A stretch of 64,000 bases of DNA from Acidimicrobiia bacterium (GTDB taxonomy: Bacteria > Actinomycetota > Acidimicrobiia > Spongiisociales > Spongiisociaceae). The stretch spans positions 18,311-82,310 of the forward strand of contig JAGWAN010000001.1 in NCBI GenBank assembly GCA_021296345.1, in the 5' to 3' direction. This document shows positions 46,573 to 54,793 of the stretch, piece after piece. The translations under genes and the position numbers were made by a program. The notes under the pieces are model-generated. The model did no database searches and was not told the DNA's origin. It was given only the letters and a program-made list of their open reading frames with translations. Position 1 is the stretch's first letter, and each line of letters begins with the position of its first letter.

Positions 46573-47037
46573 TCAGACCCCGCCACCGAACGCCAGCTGG
46601 CGCCAGGCCTCGAACAGGACAACCGCTACCGCGTTGGAGAGGTTGAGGCTCCTGCGATCCGGCAGCATCGGGATCCGGAGGATCTCGGTCACCCCCTCGT
46701 GGCCCAGGATGCGCTCACCCAACCCGACGCTCTCCGGACCGAACAGCAAGCCGTCCCCCTCCCGATATGCCACCTCGGAGTACCGCTGCCGGCCACCTCC
46801 GGACATGGCAAACAGGCGGGCCGGTCGGGCCGCCTCCAGATATGCGTCGAAATCGGAGTGTTCGCTGACGCTCGCGTACTCGTGGTAGTCAAGGCCGGCC
46901 CGCCTCAGACGGGTGTCATCCATGGAGAACCCCAGCGGGCGGACCAGATGCAAGTCGGCGCCGGTGTTGGCGCACAGACGGATGATGTTGCCGGTGTTGG
47001 GCGGTATCTCGGGCCGGTAGAGCACTACCTGGAACAT
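46573..47037 (-). CDS. trmL: tRNA (cytidine/uridine-2'-O-)-methyltransferase TrmL
   Basis: A 154-residue SPOUT methylase that modifies the wobble base of some tRNA-Leu. Motifs: PPNTGNIIRLCANTGADLHLV, LFGPESVGLGE and IPMLPDRRSLNLSNAVAVVL. The length is typical. ATG 47037 begins exactly at the family N-terminus (MFQVVLYRPEIPPNTG); the 36 extra residues in frame upstream are repeat copy C read as protein and should be left out. Confidence 0.95.
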   Translation of the reverse strand: MFQVVLYRPEIPPNTGNIIRLCANTGADLHLVRPLGFSMDDTRLRRAGLDYHEYASVSEHSDFDAYLEAARPARLFAMSGGGRQRYSEVAYREGDGLLFGPESVGLGERILGHEGVTEILRIPMLPDRRSLNLSNAVAVVLFEAWRQLAFGGGV

Positions 47038-47459
47038 GCCCGGTGTCCTGGTTCTCAAAAGAGCGCGAAAATCGCGGCAAGCGGGCTTCGCCCGCCGGGC
47101 CCTCCCCCACCACCACCTGTCCTGGTTCGGAGCGTGGTCGGCCATGCCCGGCCGGCGGCCGGGAATCGGCTGTTCGCTCCATTAGCCCTGTGTTCCCTCG
47201 AACCGGCCGAACCGATCGGCAATGGCATCAACGGCCGGTGCAGGTGCTTGGCGTTAGTCAACGTATGGCGGGGGTGTGACACTTTGAGCCCTTCCCCTTC
47301 GTTGCCGGCGGAACAGTGCCCTGCGATGGGACGGGTCCGGCACATCGGCCCCGGTCCTTCGCAGATCGGGATTCTGTGCGGGTGGGAGGCGGCTGCCCGG
47401 CACGGACTGTTGGAGTTGCCTGGCGTACGCCGGTGTGTCGGGGAACATGAAGATCAGGA
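47038..47459. other. Intergenic region between trmL and nucS
   Basis: It holds repeat copy C (47063-47300). 47301-47459 shows no gene or clear element and is the 3' flank of nucS. Confidence 0.5.
47063..47300 (+). repeat. Dispersed structured intergenic repeat, copy C
   Basis: It has the family blocks GCGAAAATC, CCCTCCCCCACCACCACC, GGAGCGTGGTCGGCCA, TTCGCTCCAT, TGTTCCCT, GGTGCTTGGC, CAACGTATG and GTGTGACA. GGAGCG (47129-47134) pairs with CGCTCC (47175-47180) around a perfect inner stem CCCGGCC/GGCCGGG. A second perfect stem joins CCGGCCG (47203-47209) and CGGCCGG (47232-47238). An extra hairpin GCGGGC-TTC-GCCCGC lies near the start. It sits just upstream of trmL. Confidence 0.8.
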
Positions 47460-48119
47460 CTAGAAAAGGCGCAGGTGATTGGACGGTGCGCCTCTCAGTT
47501 GCTCGTAGTCCACTTCCACGCAGGCGATCCCTCGTGCCGCCGCCAGCACCTTGGCCTGCGGGGCGATGATCGTGGCCGCGAGCACTCCCCGGAGCGGATG
47601 GAGTCGTGAGTCGTTGCCGAGCCGATCCAGGTAGCGGGTCAGCTGCTCCACACCGTCCATCTCGCCCTTCCGCTTGATCTCGACCGCCACCGTGTCGCCA
47701 TCCGCCGACCGGCACAGCAGATCGACCGGGCCGATGTCGGTGGGGTACTCCCGGCGAACCACCACCATCCCCTCCTCCAGCACCTCCGGCTTGGTGGCCA
47801 GCAACTCCTGGAGATGAGCTTCCACACCGTCCTTCTCCAACCCGGGATCCTGACCCAGATCGAAACTGCGGTCGGACACGACCTCCTCGATCCGGATGGT
47901 CAGCTCCTCCCCCTTCGGGTTGGTGACAACCCAACGAGCCTCCTCCACGACCAGCGTGTTGGGAGCATTCATCCAGTTCAGGGGCTTGTAGGCGCCACCG
48001 TCGGCGTGGATGGCCACGCATCCGTCCGCCTTGACCATGATCAGGCGGGTAGCGGAGGGGAGGTGGGCGGTGAGACGGCCGCGGTAGTCGACCGAGCAGC
48101 GCGCGATGACCAAGCGCAT
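47460..48119 (-). CDS. nucS: Mismatch-specific endonuclease NucS (EndoMS)
   Basis: A 219-residue protein that replaces MutS/MutL-type mismatch repair in many actinobacteria and archaea by cutting both strands at mismatches. The N-terminal DNA-binding domain starts [25 protein letters not shown]; the nuclease domain has [23 protein letters not shown] (PD-(D/E)xK). The last residues NHLRLF resemble a beta-clamp-binding tail. ATG 48119 is the conserved start. A TANNNT-like TATCCT lies ten bases upstream (48130-48135), so the leader would be only a few bases. Confidence 0.95.
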   Translation of the reverse strand: MRLVIARCSVDYRGRLTAHLPSATRLIMVKADGCVAIHADGGAYKPLNWMNAPNTLVVEEARWVVTNPKGEELTIRIEEVVSDRSFDLGQDPGLEKDGVEAHLQELLATKPEVLEEGMVVVRREYPTDIGPVDLLCRSADGDTVAVEIKRKGEMDGVEQLTRYLDRLGNDSRLHPLRGVLAATIIAPQAKVLAAARGIACVEVDYEQLRGAPSNHLRLF

Positions 48120-48256
48120 GTGACACGGCAGGATAACCGCGGACCTCCCGGCCGGCGCAATGGACGCATGGCCTGTCCTCGCTACCGCGCCGGTGCGGCG
48201 AGAGTCGAATCGGGCCGGCGACACCGCCCCACCGCTCCCGCCGCCAAGAACGGATG

Positions 48257-48303
48257 GTTTGCACTACAAACTCGACCGGGCTATTCTAGTTTGTGACGCA
48301 AAC
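48257..48303 (+). promoter_or_regulatory. Promoter flanked by two GTTTG-N5-CAAAC operators
   Basis: Operator 1 is GTTTG-CACTA-CAAAC (48257-48271) and operator 2 is GTTTG-TGACG-CAAAC (48289-48303); centres are 32 bases apart, about three helical turns. Between them a promoter fits exactly: TTGCAC (48259-48264), 17 bases, TATTCT (48282-48287). Operator 1 covers the -35 and operator 2 lies at the start point. This is the layout of a tightly repressed promoter, probably bound by a TetR- or similar dimeric repressor encoded elsewhere. Confidence 0.65.
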
Positions 48304-48388
48304 TGGCACGGATGACCGGCTCCACAACGAAAGGGGACACTGTGGAAACCCGTCGGTTCGTATAACCACCCGAGGTGAATAGGGTTGA

Positions 48389-48489
48389 ATTCGAGGATAT
48401 TCCCCCATGCTATAGACGGCATCGAGGAGCATTCGAGGGTGATCCCCCACAGATATGACGAGGGCCGGAGTCGAGTATGGGGGATAATG
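48389..48489. repeat. Direct and inverted CCCCCA motif repeats in the leader
   Basis: Two about 30-base direct copies at 48389-48418 and 48431-48460 share ATTCGAGG and TCCCCCA and end in GACG, offset by 42 bases (about four helical turns). A third copy, TCGAGTATGGGGGATAAT at 48471-48488, is inverted. They look like sites for a second regulator. Confidence 0.45.
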
Positions 48490-48561
48490 ACCCGGAGACG
48501 GCGAATGGTCGGAGTCCCGGCATCCCGGCCCGCACATCCCCCTTCCGAAAGGAATTTCCGA

Positions 48562-49290
48562 ATGAGCAGTACGGCGGCTCGCGCCGAAGGCGTCACGAAG
48601 GTGTACGGATGGGGCGACACCCGCGTCACGGCGCTCGACAACCTATCCGTCGGGTTCGCCAGCGGTGAGTTCACCGCTGTGATGGGCCCGTCCGGCTCGG
48701 GCAAGTCGACGCTCATGCACTGCATGGCCGGGCTCGACTCGGTGACGGACGGCTCGGTGTTCATAGGGGATAAGGACCTGTCAACCCTGAGCGACCGGCA
48801 GCTCACCAAGCTCCGCCGGGAACGGGTCGGCTTCATCTTCCAGGCCTACAACCTGGTCCCGACGCTGTCCGCGAGCGAAAACATCACCCTTCCCCTCGAC
48901 CTCGCCGGCGCCAAGATCGACCAATCCTGGTTCGACTCGGTCGTGGAGACCCTCGGTGTGGCGGATCGGCTCAAGCACCGCCCGTCCGAGCTGTCGGGCG
49001 GCCAGCAGCAGCGGGTAGCGGCAGCCCGCGCCATGGTCTCCCGGCCGGAGCTGATCTTCGCCGATGAGCCGAGCGGCAACCTCGACTCCAAGGCCAGTGC
49101 CGACCTGTTGACGTTCCTCCGGTCGGCGGTCAAGGATCATGCCCAGACCATCGTCATGGTCACCCACGACGCCAACGCCGCCGGTTACGCCGACCGGATC
49201 GTGTTCCTGGCCGACGGACGGGTGGTCGACTCGATGGCGGATCCCAACCCGGAGCGGATTCTCGACCGCCTCAAGAGCTTGGAATACTGA
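48562..49290 (+). CDS. ABC transporter ATP-binding protein, MacB/LolD type
   Basis: A 242-residue ATPase. Walker [11 protein letters not shown] is near residue 44; the segment [20 protein letters not shown] is typical of the LolD/MacB group, with signature [16 protein letters not shown] and Walker [17 protein letters not shown] 48562 has AAAGGAA at the right distance. The frame continues upstream to 48385 through the operator-like repeats, which are not coding. It is immediately followed by its permease (1-base overlap). Confidence 0.93.
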   Translation: MSSTAARAEGVTKVYGWGDTRVTALDNLSVGFASGEFTAVMGPSGSGKSTLMHCMAGLDSVTDGSVFIGDKDLSTLSDRQLTKLRRERVGFIFQAYNLVPTLSASENITLPLDLAGAKIDQSWFDSVVETLGVADRLKHRPSELSGGQQQRVAAARAMVSRPELIFADEPSGNLDSKASADLLTFLRSAVKDHAQTIVMVTHDANAAGYADRIVFLADGRVVDSMADPNPERILDRLKSLEY

Positions 49291-51917
49291 TGCTGCGGGT
49301 CTCTCTCAAGGGCGTCTGGGCCCACAAGGTACGCCTCGTCCTCACCGCCCTGGCCATCATCCTCGGGGTCGGCCTGATCAGCGGGGTCTACGTTTACACC
49401 GACACGATCGGTAAGGCTTTCGACGGCATCTTCTCCGACGCCTTTTCGGGAATCGACATCGTGGTCGGAACCGAGTCCGACTTCGCCTTCGGTGAGGGAA
49501 CCTACCTCGAGGAGGCCGACTTCGCCCTGATCGACGAGGTCGAAGGAGTGGAAGCGACTCTCCGATACCTCCAGGGCATGGGCGTGACCGTTCTGGACGC
49601 GGAGGGCGAGGTCCTTAGCACCGGCCCGGGGCCCCCCACCTTCGTGTCGAGCCTGTCGGCTACCGAGGGAAGCGCCTACGAGAACACCGGGGGCTTCACG
49701 ATCAGCGAAGGCGCCTACCCCGCAGGAAGCGAGCAGGTGGCATTCGATCGCGGGATCGCCGACCTGGGAGGATTCGAGGTCGGGGACCAGGTGACGGTGA
49801 TATCCGATGTGGCAGGTCGCCTGGATCTCTCGCTGGTGGGAATCGTCATGTTCGGCGAGGAAAACAGCCTGGGGGGCACCAAATGGGTGTTCTTCGATCT
49901 TCCGACCACCCAGTCCGTGCTGCAGCGCCCCGGCATGGTGTCGGGAGGGGCGGTGCAGACCACTCCGGGGGCCCAGATCGACGAGGTGATCGGCGGTATA
50001 CGGGCGATATTGCCGGACCACGCGACCGTCGTGTCGGGCCAGGATGCTGCAGAGGCGGAGGCCGCCGAGATCCAGAGCGCTCTCTCCTTCTTCACCATAT
50101 TCCTGTCGGTGTTCGGATGGGTGGCCCTGTTCGTGGGCTCCTTCCTCATATACAACACCTTCCGGATCGTGGTGAGCCAGCGAACCAGGGAACTGGCGCT
50201 GCTGCGGGCTCTGGGCGCAGGCGCGCGCCAGATCCGGGGAATCGTCCTGCTCGAGGCGCTGACCATCGGCCTGATCGGCGCCATCCTCGGGGTGGGCTTC
50301 GGCGTGATGCTCGCCTTCGGCCTCCAGTTGATCCTGCCGGCGGCCGGGATCGAACTACCGACGGCCGCGCTATCCATCAAACCCCGCACGGTGATCGTCG
50401 GCCTGCTGGCGGGCACGGTGATCACATTCCTCTCCGCCCTGATCCCGGCCCGGCGGGCCTCCAAGGTCTCGGTGATGGCCGCCCTCCGGGAGGATGCCGC
50501 CGGTCCGGCCCGGGGCGGATTCCTGCGCCGCGCCCTGGTAGGCGCCGTGATCCTGGCACTGGGGTTGGCCGCCCTCTTCTTCGGGCTGTTCGGGGACACC
50601 GGTTCCGGACCGAGCCCGATCGTATACGTGGGAGTAGGAGTCGGGGTGATATTCCTGGCGGTCTTCGCGCTCAGCCCGCTGGTGGCGGGGCCCGTGACCA
50701 ACCTCCTCGGAAGCGTCCTGGAACGGTTCACCGGTACATCCGGCAGGCTCGCCAGAAGGAACGCCATGCGGAGCCCGCGGCGGACAGCAGCCACCGCGGC
50801 AGCAGTGACGATCAGTATCACGCTGGTCGCGCTGGCCTCTACCCTCACCGGTTCCATCCGCGGGACCATCGACGAGGTATTGGCCAACGATGTGGTAGCG
50901 GACGCGATCATCCTGCCGGCCGGCCAGTTCGGTGATCCCACCGCCGCCTTCGCCCCCGAGATCGCGGATCGCGTACAGGGAACGGACCTCGTGGCGGACC
51001 TCACCCGGGTCTGGATCAGCTGGGGGCAAATCACCTCCGGGACGCCTCCAGAGACTGTTGTTACCGAGCAGATCCTGATCACAGGCATGGAATCGAACCT
51101 GGCCGACTTCATCCCACCCGAAGCGTTCCAGGGCACGCTCGACCCCGGCCCGGGACAGGTCGTCATGGAGGCGTCGATCGCCGAGAGCGGGAACCTCGAG
51201 TTGGGCGACGTCCTGGCGATCGGGTTCGAGCAATCCGAGGAGCTCCCGTTCACCGTGGTGGGTATCGCCGAAGGACCCGCCTGGGCCGGGATAGTCGCCA
51301 TCCCCTCGACCGATTTGATATCGGCCTCCGGATTGGACCGGCACTCCCAAGTCTATGCGAAGGCGGTGGAGGGCGTTACCCCGGAGGAGCTGAAGGCCGC
51401 AGTCGAGCCGCTGCTGGCCGACTACCCGAACGTGGCGGTCCAGACGTTCGAGGATCTGCAGAGCGAGGCCGAAGCCCAGCTGAACGGGTTGCTCAATTTC
51501 ATCCTGGCCCTGCTGTCCCTGGCCGTGGTCATCGGGATGCTGGGGGTGACCAACACGATGGCTCTGGCGGTGTTCGAACGGACCCGCGAGATCGGTCTCT
51601 TGCGGGCGGTGGGCCTCGACCGGCGAACCACCCGACGGATGGTCCGGGCCGAGGCGTCCATCGTCTCGGTGTTCGGGGCCATGATGGGGATCGGCCTGGG
51701 TATCTTCTTCGGTTGGGCACTGATACAGGCACTGGGTGACCAGGGGTTCTCCGTGTTCGTCATCCCGTGGTTACCGTCCTCGGCGTCGGTGGCCGGCGTG
51801 TTAGGGAGCTTGCTCTTCTGGCTGCTCGCCACCGGAATTCTGGGGGTCCTGTTCGCGGTCTACCCGGCCTGGAGGGCAGCCCGACTCAAGGTCATCGAGG
51901 CCATCGCCCACCTGTGA
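49290..51917 (+). CDS. ABC transporter permease, FtsX/MacB family
   Basis: An 875-residue protein with the doubled FtsX layout: N-terminal helix (residues 8-35), an extracytoplasmic domain (about 35-260), three helices (about 265-390), a further helix pair (about 415-465), a second MacB-like periplasmic domain (about 500-720) and a final three-helix FtsX domain that includes FERTREIGLLRAVGLDRR. Such systems work by mechanotransmission, pushing lipoproteins, peptides or antibiotics out of the envelope. The cargo is unknown. Confidence 0.93.
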   Translation: MLRVSLKGVWAHKVRLVLTALAIILGVGLISGVYVYTDTIGKAFDGIFSDAFSGIDIVVGTESDFAFGEGTYLEEADFALIDEVEGVEATLRYLQGMGVTVLDAEGEVLSTGPGPPTFVSSLSATEGSAYENTGGFTISEGAYPAGSEQVAFDRGIADLGGFEVGDQVTVISDVAGRLDLSLVGIVMFGEENSLGGTKWVFFDLPTTQSVLQRPGMVSGGAVQTTPGAQIDEVIGGIRAILPDHATVVSGQDAAEAEAAEIQSALSFFTIFLSVFGWVALFVGSFLIYNTFRIVVSQRTRELALLRALGAGARQIRGIVLLEALTIGLIGAILGVGFGVMLAFGLQLILPAAGIELPTAALSIKPRTVIVGLLAGTVITFLSALIPARRASKVSVMAALREDAAGPARGGFLRRALVGAVILALGLAALFFGLFGDTGSGPSPIVYVGVGVGVIFLAVFALSPLVAGPVTNLLGSVLERFTGTSGRLARRNAMRSPRRTAATAAAVTISITLVALASTLTGSIRGTIDEVLANDVVADAIILPAGQFGDPTAAFAPEIADRVQGTDLVADLTRVWISWGQITSGTPPETVVTEQILITGMESNLADFIPPEAFQGTLDPGPGQVVMEASIAESGNLELGDVLAIGFEQSEELPFTVVGIAEGPAWAGIVAIPSTDLISASGLDRHSQVYAKAVEGVTPEELKAAVEPLLADYPNVAVQTFEDLQSEAEAQLNGLLNFILALLSLAVVIGMLGVTNTMALAVFERTREIGLLRAVGLDRRTTRRMVRAEASIVSVFGAMMGIGLGIFFGWALIQALGDQGFSVFVIPWLPSSASVAGVLGSLLFWLLATGILGVLFAVYPAWRAARLKVIEAIAHL

Positions 51918-51936
51918 GCCCGCCAACTGCGGGTGT

Positions 51937-52335
51937 CTACGCCGCCTCGGGTTTGGTGGGCAGCCGGAGGATGTAGACGATCAGGCCGGCCCCGAACAGC
52001 CCCAGGAGGAGCCGGATCATCGGGCTGTTGAGCGCGAACCCGAGCGTGATTGAGAAGGACAGGGTGATGGCGATCACCGCGGCCGCCTTGAGGCGGACGG
52101 TGAACCCGTGGCCGGCTCTCCAGTCCCTAATGATCGGCCCGAACACGCGATGCTCGACCACCCATCGATCGAAGCGGGCAGAGGACTTCGAGAAGAGGAA
52201 CGCGGCCAGGAGGATCGGCCCGGTGGTGGGGACCAAGGGAACCCAGATACCGACGATACCGATCGCGGTAAACAAGAGTCCCAGCCCCAGGAGGACCGAC
52301 CTCAGAGCTCGGTTCTGTACAAGTCCCACCGGCAT
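51937..52335 (-). CDS. YbaN/DUF454 family membrane protein
   Basis: A 132-residue membrane protein with the YbaN block GIVGIWVPLVPTTGPILLAAFLFSKSSARFDRWVVEHRVFGPIIRDWRAGHG and two further helices at the C-terminal side. The family function is not established. ATG 52335 is chosen from its position after a TAACGT -10-like element; ATG 52341 is in the same frame. The open frame extends to 52584 without coding character. Confidence 0.85.
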   Translation of the reverse strand: MPVGLVQNRALRSVLLGLGLLFTAIGIVGIWVPLVPTTGPILLAAFLFSKSSARFDRWVVEHRVFGPIIRDWRAGHGFTVRLKAAAVIAITLSFSITLGFALNSPMIRLLLGLFGAGLIVYILRLPTKPEAA

Positions 52336-52568
52336 GGCCATGGACGTTAGGCACGGTGGATGACAACAGAAAGTCGGAAACGTTGCTTGACCCGAGCATC
52401 CGTCCGGTCCGGTGGCTGCTGGCCTCGGGAGTCCCTTCGGTGAGGAACCGCTCGCCGCTGGACCCGATCCTGCGGCCGTGCCGAGGACGTTGGCCACAAG
52501 ACGGGAGAAATAACCGGGCGAAGCGCTGATCAGGAAGCCGGTAGAGCCAGGGATGACATCCGCCCTCG

Positions 52569-52970
52569 CTACCGGTGGGCCCAAACCACCTCGACGTCGT
52601 AGTGATCGAAGACCCGGTCCGAGGTCATCAGCGGAATATCCAACCCCCGTGCCTGGGCGATGAGCATTCGGTCGAACGGGTCCCGGTGTTTCATGGGCAA
52701 CGCCCCTGCCTCCAAAGCGTGGATGTGCTCCACTGCAATTGCTGTCAGATTGGCGCTAGCGATCCTGCTGGAAACGTATCGTATCGGCGGCTCGGGAAGG
52801 TCAAGGCGCCCCAAGGCGTGCTTGATAGCGATCTCCCATGATGAGATAGCCGAGAAGAAAACCTCCTGGACCGGATCGGTGAGCATTGACTTGGCCGATT
52901 CGGAGAGCTTGTCGGGTGCGGCATGCATCCACAGGAATGCCTGCGTGTCCAACAGGACAGCCAACGTCAC
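52569..52970 (-). CDS. VapC-type PIN-domain toxin
   Basis: A 133-residue PIN nuclease. Acidic active-site residues are visible in LLDTQAFLW (first Asp), SSWEIAIKHALGRL (Glu), HRDPFDRMLIAQA (Asp-Asp) and TSDRVFDHYDV. PIN toxins cleave RNA, often tRNA. The GTG start (52970) overlaps the antitoxin stop by 4 bases. Confidence 0.92.
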   Translation of the reverse strand: MTLAVLLDTQAFLWMHAAPDKLSESAKSMLTDPVQEVFFSAISSWEIAIKHALGRLDLPEPPIRYVSSRIASANLTAIAVEHIHALEAGALPMKHRDPFDRMLIAQARGLDIPLMTSDRVFDHYDVEVVWAHR

Positions 52971-53200
52971 CGTCCTTCGAAGGCGTCGAGCAAATGGCCG
53001 GGCAGGGGATCGTCGAAATCATCGGGCACTTCGAACTGCCCGACATCCCGACCCAATTGGCGCGGTCCGCCGCCGACCATGGTGACGAGCTTGGCCACCG
53101 GCACGCCAGAATTAGTGATCACTACTTCCTCTCCCGCGTTGGCCCTCTGGATCAACTTGGAAAGGGTTGTCTTGGCCTCGTGTATACCAACCATCACCAT
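52967..53200 (-). CDS. Phd/YefM-family antitoxin
   Basis: A 77-residue antitoxin with the family pattern MVGIHEAKTTLSKLIQRANAGEEVVITNSGVPVAKLV, followed by a tail (FEVPDDFDDPLPGHLLDAF) that would wrap the toxin. It precedes and overlaps the VapC gene. The ATG at 53200 follows a TATGCT -10 element by six bases, again suggesting a leaderless message. Confidence 0.92.
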   Translation of the reverse strand: MVMVGIHEAKTTLSKLIQRANAGEEVVITNSGVPVAKLVTMVGGGPRQLGRDVGQFEVPDDFDDPLPGHLLDAFEGR

Positions 53201-53206
53201 GGCACG

Positions 53207-53212
53207 AGCATA
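53207..53212 (-). promoter_or_regulatory. -10 element for a leaderless antitoxin transcript
   Basis: TATGCT on the minus strand fits TANNNT and is six bases before the antitoxin ATG, matching the spacing seen at pncA, pncB and the MazE gene. Confidence 0.5.
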
Positions 53213-53229
53213 CCATTGCTCCCGTGTAG

Positions 53230-53249
53230 TTAGCTAGATACTTAGCTAG
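53230..53249. promoter_or_regulatory. Repeated TTAGCTAG motif, likely antitoxin operator
   Basis: TTAGCTAG occurs at 53230-53237 and 53242-53249, twelve bases apart, and TAGCTA-N6-TAGCTA is also an inverted repeat. It covers the -35 area of the antitoxin promoter, where Phd/YefM proteins commonly bind to repress their own operon. Confidence 0.5.
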
Positions 53250-53414
53250 CTCTCACCCTCTGAAGGCTACGGACGTCACAGTCGTTGGGGAGTCGGCGTG
53301 ACCGGCCGGATGGGGCGCATGACGTGCCGCGTGCGGGTCCGCCTGCACAGAAATCGTCGTGCGGGTGGCACCGTACAGCCGAGGATGGCACAGGGTTGGC
53401 TAGACTCCCGATCC

Positions 53415-54791
53415 GTGGATCGGACTAGCAAGAACTGGATCGATTCCGATCGCTTTATTCCCGCCAGGTTCGTACGCCCGGTCCTCCGGCTCACCCACAT
53501 CGAGGCTTCATCGGGAATAGTCCTGGTCGTGGCGGCCGTCGTCGCCATGCTCTGGGCGAACCTCTCGGTATTCGGCGACTCCTACGTGGAATTCTGGCAC
53601 CACCACCAGCTAGAGGTGTCTCTAGGGCCTATTCACCTCGCCGAAGACTTCAAGCATCTGGTCAACGACGGGTTGATGACGATCTTCTTTCTCGTAGTGG
53701 GGCTGGAAATCAAGAGGGAACTCGTCTTGGGGGAACTCCGCGATCCGCGCAAGGCCGCCCTCCCGGTGGTCGCCGCCCTGGGCGGTATGGTCCTCCCGGC
53801 GCTCATCTACGTGGCCTTCAACGCCGGCGATCCGGCTGCCATCCGCGGATGGGGGGTTCCGATGGCGACCGATATCGCCTTCTCGCTCGGCGTGCTGGCC
53901 CTGGTCGGCTCCCGCGTGCCGGTCGGGGCGCGGCTTTTCCTGCTGGCGGTGGCCATCGCCGACGACATCGGAGCGATCGCCGTCATCGCCATCTTCTATA
54001 CCGCCGATCTCAGCCTCGGATTCCTGGGATTGGGGGTCGGCGTACTGGTCCTGATCGCCGTTGCGACCAAGGTCAACATCCGGTCTCATCTCGTCTACGC
54101 CCCGCTGGCGATAATCGCCTGGTTCTGTTTCCTGGAGTCCGGCGTCCACAGCACCATCGCCGGCGTGATCCTCGGCTTCATCATCCCCTCCCGCCCCCTG
54201 TACGACAACCGTGAGTTCGACCGCGCCGCGCGCGAGATCGTCGACATCTTCCCGGCCCACTCCGTCGAGCCGGGATTTCAGGAAAAAGTCGAATACGAGG
54301 CGCGGCAACTCGCGGACGTGGCGAGGGAGTCCATCTCCCCACTCTCCCGCCTCCAGCACAAGCTCCACAACTGGAGCGCCTTCGTGATCGTCCCGCTATT
54401 CGCACTGGCCAACGCAGGCGTATCCCTAGAGGGGATCGACCTGGTCGATTCCGTCACCTCGAGGGTCGCGTTGGGGGTGGCGATCGGCCTGGTGGTCGGG
54501 AAGGTGGTCGGCGTAACAGGCTTCGCCTGGCTGGTTGTTAAAGCAGGTTGGGGCCGCCTGCCCTCCGGAGTCGGATGGCAGCACATGATCGGCACCGCTG
54601 CCCTGGCAGGCATCGGGTTCACGGTGGCCCTGTTCATCGGCGAGCTGGCCTTCACGGACCACACGGTCATCGATCTGTCCAAGATCGGTATCTTCACGGG
54701 CTCGATCATCGCCGGTGTACTCGGCTACCTGATGCTGCGATCGACGCCCGAACGCAACCGGCCCTCCGGGACGGACGGTACCGGCCACTGA
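53415..54791 (+). CDS. nhaA: Na+/H+ antiporter NhaA
   Basis: A 458-residue inner-membrane antiporter that exports sodium in exchange for protons. The family blocks NDGLMTIFFLVVGLEIKREL, WGVPMATDIAFSLGVLAL and the two transport aspartates in AVAIADDIGAIAVIAIFYT are all present. GTG 53415 is preferred because TAGACT lies eight bases before it; longer starts at 53385 or 53298 would add residues without a ribosome site. The next gene starts two bases after its stop. Confidence 0.95.
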   Translation: MDRTSKNWIDSDRFIPARFVRPVLRLTHIEASSGIVLVVAAVVAMLWANLSVFGDSYVEFWHHHQLEVSLGPIHLAEDFKHLVNDGLMTIFFLVVGLEIKRELVLGELRDPRKAALPVVAALGGMVLPALIYVAFNAGDPAAIRGWGVPMATDIAFSLGVLALVGSRVPVGARLFLLAVAIADDIGAIAVIAIFYTADLSLGFLGLGVGVLVLIAVATKVNIRSHLVYAPLAIIAWFCFLESGVHSTIAGVILGFIIPSRPLYDNREFDRAAREIVDIFPAHSVEPGFQEKVEYEARQLADVARESISPLSRLQHKLHNWSAFVIVPLFALANAGVSLEGIDLVDSVTSRVALGVAIGLVVGKVVGVTGFAWLVVKAGWGRLPSGVGWQHMIGTAALAGIGFTVALFIGELAFTDHTVIDLSKIGIFTGSIIAGVLGYLMLRSTPERNRPSGTDGTGH

Positions 54792-54793
54792 CC

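Larger units (their letters stand above)
48120..48561. other. Divergent control region upstream of the MacB-type exporter
   Basis: No gene. The left end carries the nucS promoter; 48257-48303 has a promoter with two palindromes; 48389-48489 has three copies of a CCCCCA motif. The leader of the exporter transcript would be about 270 bases. Confidence 0.6.
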
